Assembly (NCBI GenBank): GCA_964631375.1
Contig: CAZVYQ010000065.1
Coordinates: 1 to 10,609 of the forward strand
Direction of reading: 5' to 3'
DNA: 10,609 nucleotides
From: JAAYYM01 sp964631375
Lineage (GTDB): Bacteria > Bacillota > Clostridia > Lachnospirales > Lachnospiraceae
A model generated the notes under the pieces. That model saw only the letters and a program-made list of their open reading frames with translations. It was not told where the DNA came from and made no database searches. The position numbers and the translations under genes were made by a program. Shown piece by piece: positions 1-7,414 of this stretch. How positions within the stretch are numbered: the first letter of the stretch is position 1; each line of letters opens with the position of its first letter.

Positions 1-1
1 G

Positions 2-1996
2 CTTGAGGATCGGGATGAGACAGAAACTCCGAGTTATATCATTTCTGATAATTACAGTGGAATGTATCACTGTATTGAACATCTATGCAAGGAACATGGA
101 TATAAGAAGATTCTCTATCTGAGCGGACCGGTAGGAAATCAGGACGCTGAGGAGAGAAAGCAGGCATATCTGGATGTCATGAAAAAGTACCGGATAGATG
201 TGACACAAGACATGATAGAGGTGGGAGACTATTCTGATTATGTCAAGAGACAGGTGAATCATCTGCTGGATCAGAATCCGGGGGCTCAGGCAATCGTTTG
301 TGCCAATGATATGATGGCATATTGTGCATATAAAGTATGTGAACAGCGAGGGTTACGCGTTGGCAAGGATATTGCCGTAACTGGATATGATGATTTTGAG
401 ACAGCACGTTCCATGGATCCGCCTCTGACTACAGTGTTGCAAAATGCCTATGATATGGGGTATCGTGCACTTCATAATGCTCTGAGACTGTGTGAGGGGA
501 AGAAACCGGAGGCCATCGTTCTGCCCAGTATCCTGATGAGGAGACGTTCCTGTGGATGCAGAGAGGATGAAAAAGCCAGTGTGATTCTCAGTCAGAAGAT
601 CACCATAGATAACATGGAAGCGTATTCCATGGCAATGGCAGAGAAGATCATACAGGAAATGATCCTGACGGATGAGAATGAACAGATGCGGAAGCAGGTG
701 ATGGATTCACTCTATCCGTTTGTAGAATCCATCATTCATGTATGTGTTTATCAGGATGCGTTGCAGTTTGACAAGGTGGTTATGAGAAATCGACTGCGTG
801 CACTGTTCCATGGCAATTACGAGCGGTATCTCTCACCCAATACACTGACCAGATGTCTGTTTGAATTCTTTGAAACAATCATTGCGACAGCTGATTCGAA
901 ACTGACGCCGTTTTTCTTAGGGCTGTTGCAGGAGTGTCAGTCTTATGTACAGGCTCATGTTATATGTGAAAGTAAGGCGAATATGGCCGATTTCCAGCAT
1001 GATGTCTGGTTCATGCCGTTGATTGTCAGAGATATGATCAATGATGCCAATGATGTCAAAACATTGTTTTATGGTGTCATTGTCAAACTACGTGCTATCA
1101 AGACGAAGAAGGCATACATCTACCTGCTTCCTAAGCCAGTCGTGCACAATCCGCAGGATGACTGGTGCTGTCCGGAGGAGATGTATCTGGCAGCTTATCA
1201 TGAAGGAGACAGACTGGAAGCCTATCACGAACAGGCCAGGCCACGTGTGACAAGGAAAAACGGGCTTTTGTCGATGGTACATCAATCAGAGAGTTCATCG
1301 ATGTTTTGCTTTAATATATTTGCAGCAGAGCGGCATTATGGTATCGTAATCGGAGAAACCAGCCCGGAGGATATGTCACTGCTGTATTTTGCAAGTATGC
1401 AAATCGGTGCGGCATTGCGTTATGTGGAGATCAATCAAATACAACAGAAGACACAACACAAGCTGGAGCGTTCGCTACAGGAAATCGAGGATAAAAATGA
1501 GGTGTTGAACTTCCTGTCAGAGTATGATGAATTAACCGGCTGCCTGAACAGAAGAGGCTTTGTAGAACGTGCAATTACCTTGAACAAAGCACATTCCGGT
1601 GAAAAGGCAATCCTGTTCTTTGGCGATCTGGATCATCTCAAGGAGATCAATGACACCTTTGGACATGTAGAGGGAGATTATGCGATCACTGCGATTGGAA
1701 AGCTGTTGGAGGAAGCTTATGACGGAGACAATGTTGTCGGACGTATCGGCGGTGATGAATTTGTCATGATGTATCTGGATGAGAGAGAAGGCTCTGCAGA
1801 GCAAGTGATGAAACGAATCAAAGAGAGTTATCAACAGTTGAATCAGACGAGCAATAAGCCTTATTATATAGAAGCCTCACTAGGCTATACAGAGTTCGTC
1901 TGCAGTCCTGACTTCCTGTTAAAGGAAGTACTGAACAAAGCAGACAGACTGTTGTATGAGGCTAAGAAATCCCGAAGGACAACGATACAAAAATAA
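2..1996 (+). CDS. LacI-type ligand-binding domain fused to GGDEF diguanylate cyclase (5' partial)
   Basis: The frame is open from the left edge, so the true start lies outside the window; 664 residues are visible. Residues 1 to about 185 resemble the C-terminal lobe of LacI/PurR periplasmic-binding-type sensors (LYLSGP, IVCANDMMAY, DIAVTGYDDF, then a closing RRRSCGC). A helical and GAF-like stretch follows to about 475, then a short coiled-coil-like linker. The GGDEF domain starts at DELTGCLNRRGF (509), carries the FGDLDHLKEIND metal/substrate segment, an intact GGDEF at 583-587, and ends with ADRLLYEAKKSRR. It should convert two GTP to c-di-GMP. No RxxD inhibitory site is seen just before GGDEF (the residues there are YDGDN). 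No membrane segment is visible, so the enzyme is probably cytosolic and ligand-controlled. Whether a DNA-binding HTH precedes the sensor cannot be seen. Cyclase assignment is firm; the ligand is unknown. Confidence 0.9.
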   Translation, partial: LEDRDETETPSYIISDNYSGMYHCIEHLCKEHGYKKILYLSGPVGNQDAEERKQAYLDVMKKYRIDVTQDMIEVGDYSDYVKRQVNHLLDQNPGAQAIVCANDMMAYCAYKVCEQRGLRVGKDIAVTGYDDFETARSMDPPLTTVLQNAYDMGYRALHNALRLCEGKKPEAIVLPSILMRRRSCGCREDEKASVILSQKITIDNMEAYSMAMAEKIIQEMILTDENEQMRKQVMDSLYPFVESIIHVCVYQDALQFDKVVMRNRLRALFHGNYERYLSPNTLTRCLFEFFETIIATADSKLTPFFLGLLQECQSYVQAHVICESKANMADFQHDVWFMPLIVRDMINDANDVKTLFYGVIVKLRAIKTKKAYIYLLPKPVVHNPQDDWCCPEEMYLAAYHEGDRLEAYHEQARPRVTRKNGLLSMVHQSESSSMFCFNIFAAERHYGIVIGETSPEDMSLLYFASMQIGAALRYVEINQIQQKTQHKLERSLQEIEDKNEVLNFLSEYDELTGCLNRRGFVERAITLNKAHSGEKAILFFGDLDHLKEINDTFGHVEGDYAITAIGKLLEEAYDGDNVVGRIGGDEFVMMYLDEREGSAEQVMKRIKESYQQLNQTSNKPYYIEASLGYTEFVCSPDFLLKEVLNKADRLLYEAKKSRRTTIQK

Positions 1997-2004
1997 TGAA
2001 AATA

Positions 2005-3201
2005 TCAGGCATCGGAGGCTGTTGTAACAGTTTCCGGTGCTTTTGTATACAGAAATTTGAGCAGGATAGGGGTCAGTATGGAGGATGCAATGATGAGCAG
2101 GATCACAGAGGTAAAGTATACCGGCTCCAGCAGTCCAACAGAAAGTCCCTTTTGTGATGCGATCAATGCAACCTCTCCACGCGTCATCATTCCGACTCCG
2201 ATCTTGAGAGAATCCATTGTGTTAAACCGACACAGCTTCGCCATCAGTCCGCAGCCAACGATTTTTGTTATCATTGCAACGATGATAAAGGCAATCGAGA
2301 AGATGAGAATCTTACCAGAAAAGCTGGTGATATCTGTTTTGAGTCCGATGCTGGCAAAGAAAATCGGTCCAAAGAGCATATAGGAGTTGATATCCATTTT
2401 CTCCGCAATATAGTCTGAATCACGGATGTTGCACAAAATGATACCGGCAACATAGGCACCTGTGATATCTGCAATTCCAAAATACTTTTCAGCGATATAG
2501 GCCATAGCCAGACAAAATGCCAGTCCTGCGATGGGAATACGTCTGGTATGTGGGTATCTAATATCTACAAATTTAAAGATCTTATAAGCGATCAAGCCAA
2601 TGATCAATGCAAACACAAAGAACAGAACTGTACTGATGACTACGCGTCCCATATTTTGATTAGGGTCTTTGAAGCCGATAACAAAGGTTAGGACAATGAT
2701 GCCGATGATATCATCAATGATCGCAGCAGCTAAAATCGTAGTTCCGACCTTTCCCTTGAGATATCCAAGCTCTTTTAATGCTTGTACTGTGATGCTGACA
2801 GAGGTAGCAGTCATGATGACACCGATAAACAGAGATTCGTAAAACTCAAGTGTGCCGACAGCAGAAGCACCAAAGAATGCCATGTTCATAAGGGTGCCAC
2901 CGATTAATGGGATGAATACACCTGCACATGCAATCAGAAATGCAATCGGACCGGTCTTCATCAACTCCTTTAAATCTGTCTCCAGACCTGCAGAGAACAT
3001 AATAAGTACTACACCGATCTCTGCCATCTGAACTAGAAAATCAGATGCAGATACCAGTCCCAATATGCTGGGTCCGATGATCAGTCCTGCTATGATTTCA
3101 CCTACTACCTGTGGTGCTTTTAATTTTCTGGCAAGAATTCCAAAGAATTTCGCAAAGATAATAATGATTGCCAAATCCTTAAAAATTGCAAATGCTTCCA
3201 T
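2005..3201 (-). CDS. Cation/proton antiporter, CPA2 family (Na+/H+ exchanger domain)
   Basis: This 398-residue integral membrane protein is hydrophobic almost throughout, with about 12 predicted membrane segments. It matches the Na_H_Exchanger/KefB-like CPA2 family: QVVGEIIAGLIIGPSILG near residues 31-48, MFSAGLETDLKEL near 68-80, the unwound-helix segment TATSVSIT (131-138), and a paired Asp-Asp at 163-164 (AAAIIDDIIGIIV), the ion-binding signature of electrogenic family members. It probably exchanges Na+ or K+ for H+ across the cytoplasmic membrane. No C-terminal TrkA-N/RCK nucleotide-binding domain follows, so it lacks the regulatory module of KefB/KefC. The ATG is preceded by AGAGGGG at a 9-base gap. 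It has its own likely promoter and sits after the terminator of the liv operon, so it looks monocistronic. The transported cation cannot be told from sequence alone. Confidence 0.93.
   Translation of the reverse strand: MEAFAIFKDLAIIIIFAKFFGILARKLKAPQVVGEIIAGLIIGPSILGLVSASDFLVQMAEIGVVLIMFSAGLETDLKELMKTGPIAFLIACAGVFIPLIGGTLMNMAFFGASAVGTLEFYESLFIGVIMTATSVSITVQALKELGYLKGKVGTTILAAAIIDDIIGIIVLTFVIGFKDPNQNMGRVVISTVLFFVFALIIGLIAYKIFKFVDIRYPHTRRIPIAGLAFCLAMAYIAEKYFGIADITGAYVAGIILCNIRDSDYIAEKMDINSYMLFGPIFFASIGLKTDITSFSGKILIFSIAFIIVAMITKIVGCGLMAKLCRFNTMDSLKIGVGMMTRGEVALIASQKGLSVGLLEPVYFTSVILLIIASSILTPILLKFLYTKAPETVTTASDA
2009..2044. terminator. Bidirectional terminator between convergent genes
   Basis: GCATCGGAGGCT (2009-2020) pairs over 12 positions, three of them G-U, with AGTTTCCGGTGC (2029-2040). 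The plus side is followed by TTTT (2041-2044). On the minus side the sequence after the hairpin is also T-rich. It serves the cyclase gene ending at 1996 and probably the antiporter, whose last codons form the hairpin. Confidence 0.75.
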
Positions 3202-3235
3202 TGATTAATACCCCTCTTTCTTTCATCTCATAAAA

Positions 3236-3270
3236 AAGAGATTGTTTGCTGTTTTGACGCCCAATCTCTT
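3236..3270 (-). terminator. Terminator of the liv / kinase-like operon
   Basis: CAATCTCTT (3262-3270) pairs perfectly with AAGAGATTG (3236-3244) across a 17-base loop. Read on the minus strand it is followed by a run of six T (3237-3232 region). It lies 17 bases past the stop of the kinase-like gene and before the antiporter. The long loop makes it weaker than the other terminators here. Confidence 0.6.
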
Positions 3271-3298
3271 ATTATAACGATATTTTCTATTTTTGCAA
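3271..3298 (-). promoter_or_regulatory. Putative sigma-A promoter of the antiporter gene
   Basis: On the minus strand TTGCAA (3293-3298, 4 of 6 to TTGACA) and a perfect TATAAT (3271-3276) are separated by 16 bases. The -35 box lies in the final codons of the kinase-like gene. The predicted start would fall around 3264, inside the first arm of the neighbouring hairpin. Confidence 0.45.
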
Positions 3299-3907
3299 GC
3301 GGATGTTCATATATGCCTTGATTGCTTCTTTACAACCGTCAAATCCGAGCTTACCGCTGTCCAGACACAAGTCGTAGCCGCGCAGGTCATACCAGTCTCG
3401 ACCGGTATTGTATTTGTAGTAATCGGCCCGGTATTTATTTGTCTTTTCGATGAATTTCAGAGTATCCTTTTCGGAGAGACTCGTACGTTCCAGTGCATTT
3501 TTTAATAGAAAATCAGCATCGGCGTAAACAAATACGCTGATGACATTTGGATGATCCTTCAGGACAAAATTGGCACATCTGCCGATGATCACACAGGAAT
3601 CCTTTTGAGCCAGATCCTTGATGATCTTTGCCTGATAGTTAAACAGATTCTGATCAGAGGTAAAGCCATCACTTTCAGGAGAGATGAGCTTTCCTTTATA
3701 TATATGGTTCATTTTAAAGAATGAGTTGACACCGATCCGCTCATTGACCTTGGCAAAGAGACTTTCATTGATTCCACTGTCTTCGGAAGCCATGGAGATG
3801 ATCTCACGTTCATAGCAGTTGATCTTCAGATCGTCTGCCAACATCTGTCCGATGGTTTTGCCACCGCTGCCGTACTGTCTTGCGATTGTAATGACTGGTT
3901 GATTCAT
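3287..3907 (-). CDS. Cytidylate kinase-like family protein
   Basis: A 206-residue protein of the cytidylate kinase-like family (P-loop kinase fold). Visible hallmarks are ITIARQYGSGGKTIG at 6-20, a P-loop variant; ISMASEDSGINESL near 37-50; CVIIGRCANFVL at 105-116; and RADYYKYNTGRDWYDLRGYDLC at about 160-181, in which the C-terminal Tyr/Arg-rich motif is characteristic of the family. Known relatives are annotated as nucleoside monophosphate kinase-like, but the substrate of this branch is not established, so CMP phosphorylation should not be assumed. The ATG has GGAGGG 7 bases upstream. It starts 12 bases after the livF stop with its ribosome site adjoining that stop, so it is almost certainly the last gene of the liv operon. 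It ends just before a terminator hairpin. A link to amino acid transport is inferred from position only. Confidence 0.88.
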   Translation of the reverse strand: MNQPVITIARQYGSGGKTIGQMLADDLKINCYEREIISMASEDSGINESLFAKVNERIGVNSFFKMNHIYKGKLISPESDGFTSDQNLFNYQAKIIKDLAQKDSCVIIGRCANFVLKDHPNVISVFVYADADFLLKNALERTSLSEKDTLKFIEKTNKYRADYYKYNTGRDWYDLRGYDLCLDSGKLGFDGCKEAIKAYMNIRLQK

Positions 3908-3919
3908 ACTGAAACCCTC

Positions 3920-4621
3920 CTATTCGCCTAGGTATGCTTTCTTGATAGACTCATTATTTAAATCTTCGTTTTCCATGATGATCTTGCCTGTTTCCAGTAC
4001 ATAACAGCGGTTTGAGATGGAAAATGCTTTTTTTGCATTCTGCTCGACGAGCAGCACAGTAGTGCCACTGTCGCTGACCTCTTTAATAATATGAAAGATC
4101 TCATTGACATAGATGGGAGAGAGACCCATAGATGGCTCATCCATCAGTATGATACGAGGCTTTGACATCAATGCACGTCCCATCGCTAACATTTGCTGTT
4201 CACCACCGGAAAGAGTTCCTGCAAGCTGGCTCTTTCGTTCCTCGAGACGTGGGAAATGCTCGTAAATACTGGAGAGTGAAGCAGCGATTTCAGCTTTGTC
4301 TTTACGTGTATAGGCTCCCATCATCAGATTTTCATAAACGGTCAATTCAGCAAATACGCGTCTTCCTTCAGGAACATGTGCCATTCCCAGTGATACGATC
4401 TTATAGCCGGGTGTTTTTGTGATATCCTTGCCTTCAAACAGGATCGTACCGCTTTTGGCCTGTAGCAGTCCCGTGATTGTATGCAGTATGGTAGTTTTTC
4501 CAGCACCATTAGCACCGATCAGGGCGATTACCTCGCCTTCGTTGACTTCAAAGGAAACATCCTTGAGTGCATGGATGAGTCCATAATAAACATTCAGATT
4601 TTTTACTTCCAACATAGACAT
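3920..4621 (-). CDS. livF: Branched-chain amino acid ABC transporter ATPase LivF
   Basis: A 233-residue cytosolic ATPase that, paired with LivG, powers uptake of leucine, isoleucine, valine or similar amino acids. Walker A is GANGAGKTT (36-44), the signature is LSGGEQQ (137-143), Walker B is IILMDEP (157-163), and the switch position reads LLVEQNA with Gln in place of the usual His, a normal LivF feature. VPEGRRVFAELTVYENL is also typical of LivF. A longer frame begins with a TTG 18 bases upstream, but that TTG is part of the ribosome site; the ATG at 4621 lies 9 bases after GAGGAGG and is preferred. A second ATG two codons later is possible. The livG stop overlaps this ribosome site, and the next gene follows after 12 bases, so translation is closely linked along the operon. 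Substrate range is inferred from the family. Confidence 0.95.
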   Translation of the reverse strand: MSMLEVKNLNVYYGLIHALKDVSFEVNEGEVIALIGANGAGKTTILHTITGLLQAKSGTILFEGKDITKTPGYKIVSLGMAHVPEGRRVFAELTVYENLMMGAYTRKDKAEIAASLSSIYEHFPRLEERKSQLAGTLSGGEQQMLAMGRALMSKPRIILMDEPSMGLSPIYVNEIFHIIKEVSDSGTTVLLVEQNAKKAFSISNRCYVLETGKIIMENEDLNNESIKKAYLGE

Positions 4622-4630
4622 GGAGTAGAA

Positions 4631-4637
4631 CCTCCTC
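4631..4637 (-). promoter_or_regulatory. Ribosome binding site deciding the livF start
   Basis: GAGGAGG on the minus strand sits 9 bases before the ATG at 4621 and overlaps the livG stop codon (4636-4638). It rules out the upstream TTG as the start and suggests translational coupling of livG and livF. Confidence 0.8.
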
Positions 4638-5415
4638 AATTAGTTGTTGATGCTTCCTCGTCTCCTAGATAGGCAACGATTACCTTTGGATCATTTAATA
4701 CCTCCTCAGGCTTTCCGTGGACGAGTAGTGTACCAAAGTTCAGAACATATAAATATTCACAGATACCTGATACCAGCTTCATATCATGCTCAATCAAAAG
4801 AATCGTTACGTGAAATCGGTTGCGTACCAGTTCGATTGTATGCATAAGCTCCTGTGTCTCTGCGGGATTCATACCGGCAGCCGGCTCATCCAAAAGCAGG
4901 ATCCGGGGATTGGTAGCAAGTGCTCTTGCGATTTCCAGCTTACGCTGCTTTCCATAGGGAAGATTGGTTGCCATATAGTCAGCCTGACCATCCAGATCAA
5001 AGACCTTGAGGATTTCCATAGCCTTCTCATCCATCTGTTGTTCTTTCTTTCGATAAGAGCCTGCATGGAAAAAGCTTTCCAACAGCGAGTAATGGATCTG
5101 GTTGTGTAGTGCGACCTTGACATTGTCCCTGACCGTCATTTTGCTGAATAGACGGATGTTTTGGAAGGTACGGGCTATTCCGGCCTCACAGATTTCATTC
5201 GGTTTCTTCCCGACAATGCTTTTTCCGTCAAGGAGTATCCTGCCGTTGGTAGGTGTGTATACACCTGTCAGCATATTGAATACCGTGGTCTTTCCGGCAC
5301 CATTAGGGCCGATCAAACCAACCAGAGAACCTTCATTCAGTTCCATATTGAGATCGTCAACGGCACGAAGACCGCCAAAGGAAATACCGAGTTTTTTGAT
5401 TTCCAGTAATGCCAT
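4636..5415 (-). CDS. livG: Branched-chain amino acid ABC transporter ATPase LivG
   Basis: A 259-residue cytosolic ATPase, partner of LivF. Numbered from the chosen ATG: Walker A GPNGAGKT (36-43), Q-loop in ARTFQNIRLF (Gln 85), the degenerate signature NLPYGKQRKLEIARAL in place of LSGGQ (about 151-166), Walker B RILLLDEPAAG (171-181) and the switch His 210 in LLIEHDM. The NLPYG-type signature and the C-terminal PEEVLNDPKVIVAYLG are characteristic of LivG. A longer frame starts at a TTG immediately after AGGAGG, which is too close to serve; the ATG at 5415 is 9 bases away and fits. It begins one base after the livM stop codon, so the ribosome site lies within the end of livM and translation is probably coupled. 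Confidence 0.95.
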   Translation of the reverse strand: MALLEIKKLGISFGGLRAVDDLNMELNEGSLVGLIGPNGAGKTTVFNMLTGVYTPTNGRILLDGKSIVGKKPNEICEAGIARTFQNIRLFSKMTVRDNVKVALHNQIHYSLLESFFHAGSYRKKEQQMDEKAMEILKVFDLDGQADYMATNLPYGKQRKLEIARALATNPRILLLDEPAAGMNPAETQELMHTIELVRNRFHVTILLIEHDMKLVSGICEYLYVLNFGTLLVHGKPEEVLNDPKVIVAYLGDEEASTTN

Positions 5416-5416
5416 A

Positions 5417-6388
5417 TTATTCAACCTCCTTATCAGAGGACTTTTTGTTTCGTTTTTCTAACAGACGTGCCTTGAAGGCAGAGTTGTTAAAGATCATCAT
5501 TGCAATCAGTACAACTGCATACATCAGCATTCTGTAATCATCCAGACCACGCAGTACCTCAGGCAACAGTGTCAGGATCAGAGCCGCTATAATAGAACCC
5601 TTGATATTACCCATGCCTCCCAGTACGACCATAACCAGTATCTCTATGGATTTGTTGTAGTCGAAGTTGCCGGGTTTTAGAATTCCTACATTGTGTGCAT
5701 AGATAACACCTGCTATTCCGGCAAAAACTGCTGAGATCACAAATGCAGTTACCTTGAAACGGCTGACCGGAATACCGGTTGCTTCTGCAGCAATGTAATT
5801 ATCACGGATCGACGAGATCGCACGACCATGTCTGGAATGCACCAGATTGGCAATGAGAAGGATCATCAATACCATAATAATATAGATCAGAGTAAACTGT
5901 TTATAGGTTGAGTACTTTGGAATATTGGATAATCCCGCAGCACCGCCTGTAATGGTCAGTGAATTGATAATGGACTTAATGATCTCACCAAAGCCCAGAG
6001 TTACGATGGCAAGGTAATCACCCTTTAACCGCAGTACAGGCACCCCAATGAGGATACCGAACAGTCCTGCAACCAGTCCTCCTGCAAGAATCGCGATTGC
6101 AAATGCCAATGGTACAGGAAGTGCAGTGGTATTTAATGTAATCAATGCACCTGTGTATGCCCCAATGGACATGAAGCTTGCATGACCAAGTGTTAATTCA
6201 CCTAAGAAGCCGACGATCAGACAGAGTGACACTGCCAACATGATGTTGACACAGACCGGAACAATGATGGAGGTCATCTGACGACTCAACAGACCGGCAT
6301 TTACCAGGATCATAACCAGTGCATATACGGCAATCGTCACTGCAAATATAATGATGTTGTTTTTATTCTTCACGATTTGTTTCATCAT
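5417..6388 (-). CDS. livM: Branched-chain amino acid ABC transporter permease LivM
   Basis: A 323-residue polytopic membrane protein, one half of the translocation channel with LivH. The family pattern is clear: GELTLGHASFMSIGAY (63-78), VLRLKGDYLAIVTLGFGEII (118-137), and the EAA-like cytoplasmic coupling loop RDNYIAAEATGIPVSRFK (195-212) that contacts the ATPases. The C terminus is short and charged (KRNKKSSDKEVE). The start is one of two adjacent ATG codons at 6388 and 6385, both near an AAGGAGAAGG ribosome site. The first ATG overlaps the livH stop in an ATGA arrangement, so livH and livM are translationally coupled. It ends one base before the livG start. Substrate class is inferred from the family and the complete livJHMGF context. 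Confidence 0.95.
   Translation of the reverse strand: MMKQIVKNKNNIIIFAVTIAVYALVMILVNAGLLSRQMTSIIVPVCVNIMLAVSLCLIVGFLGELTLGHASFMSIGAYTGALITLNTTALPVPLAFAIAILAGGLVAGLFGILIGVPVLRLKGDYLAIVTLGFGEIIKSIINSLTITGGAAGLSNIPKYSTYKQFTLIYIIMVLMILLIANLVHSRHGRAISSIRDNYIAAEATGIPVSRFKVTAFVISAVFAGIAGVIYAHNVGILKPGNFDYNKSIEILVMVVLGGMGNIKGSIIAALILTLLPEVLRGLDDYRMLMYAVVLIAMMIFNNSAFKARLLEKRNKKSSDKEVE
5425..5430 (-). promoter_or_regulatory. Ribosome binding site deciding the livG start
   Basis: AGGAGG on the minus strand lies within the last livM codons, 9 bases before the livG ATG at 5415. The alternative TTG directly abuts it with no spacing and is therefore rejected. Confidence 0.8.
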
Positions 6389-7272
6389 ACCTTCTCCTTT
6401 CTCTGCTTGCCAAGGAGACCGGTGGGCTTTACCAACAGAACGATTACAAGCACACCAAATACGATGGCATCTGATAATTGTGTGGAGATGTATGCCTTGG
6501 ACAGACTCTCAATCAATCCAAGAATGATACCGCCGAGCATGGCACCGGGTATACTGCCGATTCCTCCGAGTACAGCGGCAACAAATGCTTTGATGCCGGG
6601 TAATGCTCCCAGTGTCGGTTTTAATGCTTCATATTGACAGATGAACAGGATGCCTGCAATGGCTGCCAGAGCAGAACCGATGAAGAAGGTCAGGGAAATC
6701 GTACCGTTTACGTTGATTCCCATGAGTTCTGCGGCTCCCTTATCCTCGGATACGGCACGCATTGCGCGTCCGGCTTTTGTCTTATTAATAAACAAGGTGA
6801 GTGCGATCATACAAATGGTGGTAACGATCAAGGTCACGATTGTGATACCGGATATGGTAATAGAACCAAGCTGGATCGCAGGGATCTTGATGATCGATCC
6901 AAATGGGATCGGAGTAGCACCAAATATGATCTGAATGAAATTTTGCAGAAAGAAGCTGACACCGATGGCAGTAATCAACACAGCCAGAGGCTGAGCCTTT
7001 CTGAGGGGCTTGTAAGCCACCTTTTCGATCAGTACTCCAAGAATGGCACATACCATGGTGGTCAGCAATACAGCCGGAATCGCCGGTATATGCAGAAGTG
7101 AAACGAATACATACAGAATATAAGCCCCGACCATGATGATATCTCCATGAGCGAAGTTGATCATCTTTGCAATGCCGTACACCATCGTATAACCAAGTGC
7201 GATCAATGCATAGATGCTGCCTGTACGTAAACCGTTGATCAATTGTTCGATAATACTGTTTAGTACATTCAT
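6385..7272 (-). CDS. livH: Branched-chain amino acid ABC transporter permease LivH
   Basis: A 295-residue polytopic membrane protein and the second permease subunit. Hallmarks are LRTGSIYALIALGYTMVYGI (15-34), KMINFAHGDIIMVGAY (36-51), an EAA-like coupling loop AVSEDKGAAELMGINV (173-188), VAAVLGGIGSIPGAMLGG (231-248) and the C-terminal KPTGLLGK. The ATG is preceded by TTTGGAGAAG at a usable distance (about 9 bases from GGAG). It is the first gene after the terminator that follows livJ, and its transcription probably comes mainly from readthrough of that terminator, since I found no convincing promoter in the 90 bases between. It overlaps livM by four bases. Membership of the LivH family is firm; the exact amino acids transported are not shown by the sequence. 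Confidence 0.95.
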   Translation of the reverse strand: MNVLNSIIEQLINGLRTGSIYALIALGYTMVYGIAKMINFAHGDIIMVGAYILYVFVSLLHIPAIPAVLLTTMVCAILGVLIEKVAYKPLRKAQPLAVLITAIGVSFFLQNFIQIIFGATPIPFGSIIKIPAIQLGSITISGITIVTLIVTTICMIALTLFINKTKAGRAMRAVSEDKGAAELMGINVNGTISLTFFIGSALAAIAGILFICQYEALKPTLGALPGIKAFVAAVLGGIGSIPGAMLGGIILGLIESLSKAYISTQLSDAIVFGVLVIVLLVKPTGLLGKQRKEKV

Positions 7273-7356
7273 TTGATCTTCTCCAAACTATTTGATAATA
7301 AGCATTGTTACCAACATGCCTATTTAAAACTATCATAATTACTACGAAAATGCAAG

Positions 7357-7392
7357 AAAAAGGAGACCTTCCAACAGATTGTGGCGGTCTCC
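7357..7392 (-). terminator. Terminator/attenuator between livJ and livH
   Basis: On the minus strand GGAGACC (7386-7392 side) pairs with GGTCTCC (7362-7368 side), with an extra inner CCA/TGG pairing (7382-7384 with 7371-7373), followed by TTTTTCTT from 7361 downward. It lies 23 bases after the livJ stop and 90 bases before livH. It is a strong intrinsic terminator and probably acts partially, as an expression step within the operon. Confidence 0.8.
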
Positions 7393-7414
7393 CTTGACTG
7401 CAAGTATGGATGAA

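Noticed and set aside
1532..1834. 100-residue minus-strand frame inside the GGDEF region
   Set aside because: Opposite to a well-conserved GGDEF coding stretch, with no start signal or recognisable domain.
4622..4639. TTG start adding six residues to LivF
   Set aside because: The TTG and following codons are the ribosome binding site itself; the ATG at 4621 has ideal spacing.
6634..7101. 155-residue plus-strand open frame opposite livH
   Set aside because: Antisense shadow of a clear permease gene. The translation is rich in Asp, Gly and Arg without any recognisable domain, and no ribosome site precedes it.
7301..7318. Hairpin in the livH leader
   Set aside because: Only about six base pairs with a bulge and no T run; not supportable as a terminator or named element.
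6785..7336. 183-residue minus-strand frame overlapping livH
   Set aside because: It lies in another frame of the firmly assigned livH, is His/Tyr/Arg-rich in a way unlike real proteins, and has no family features.
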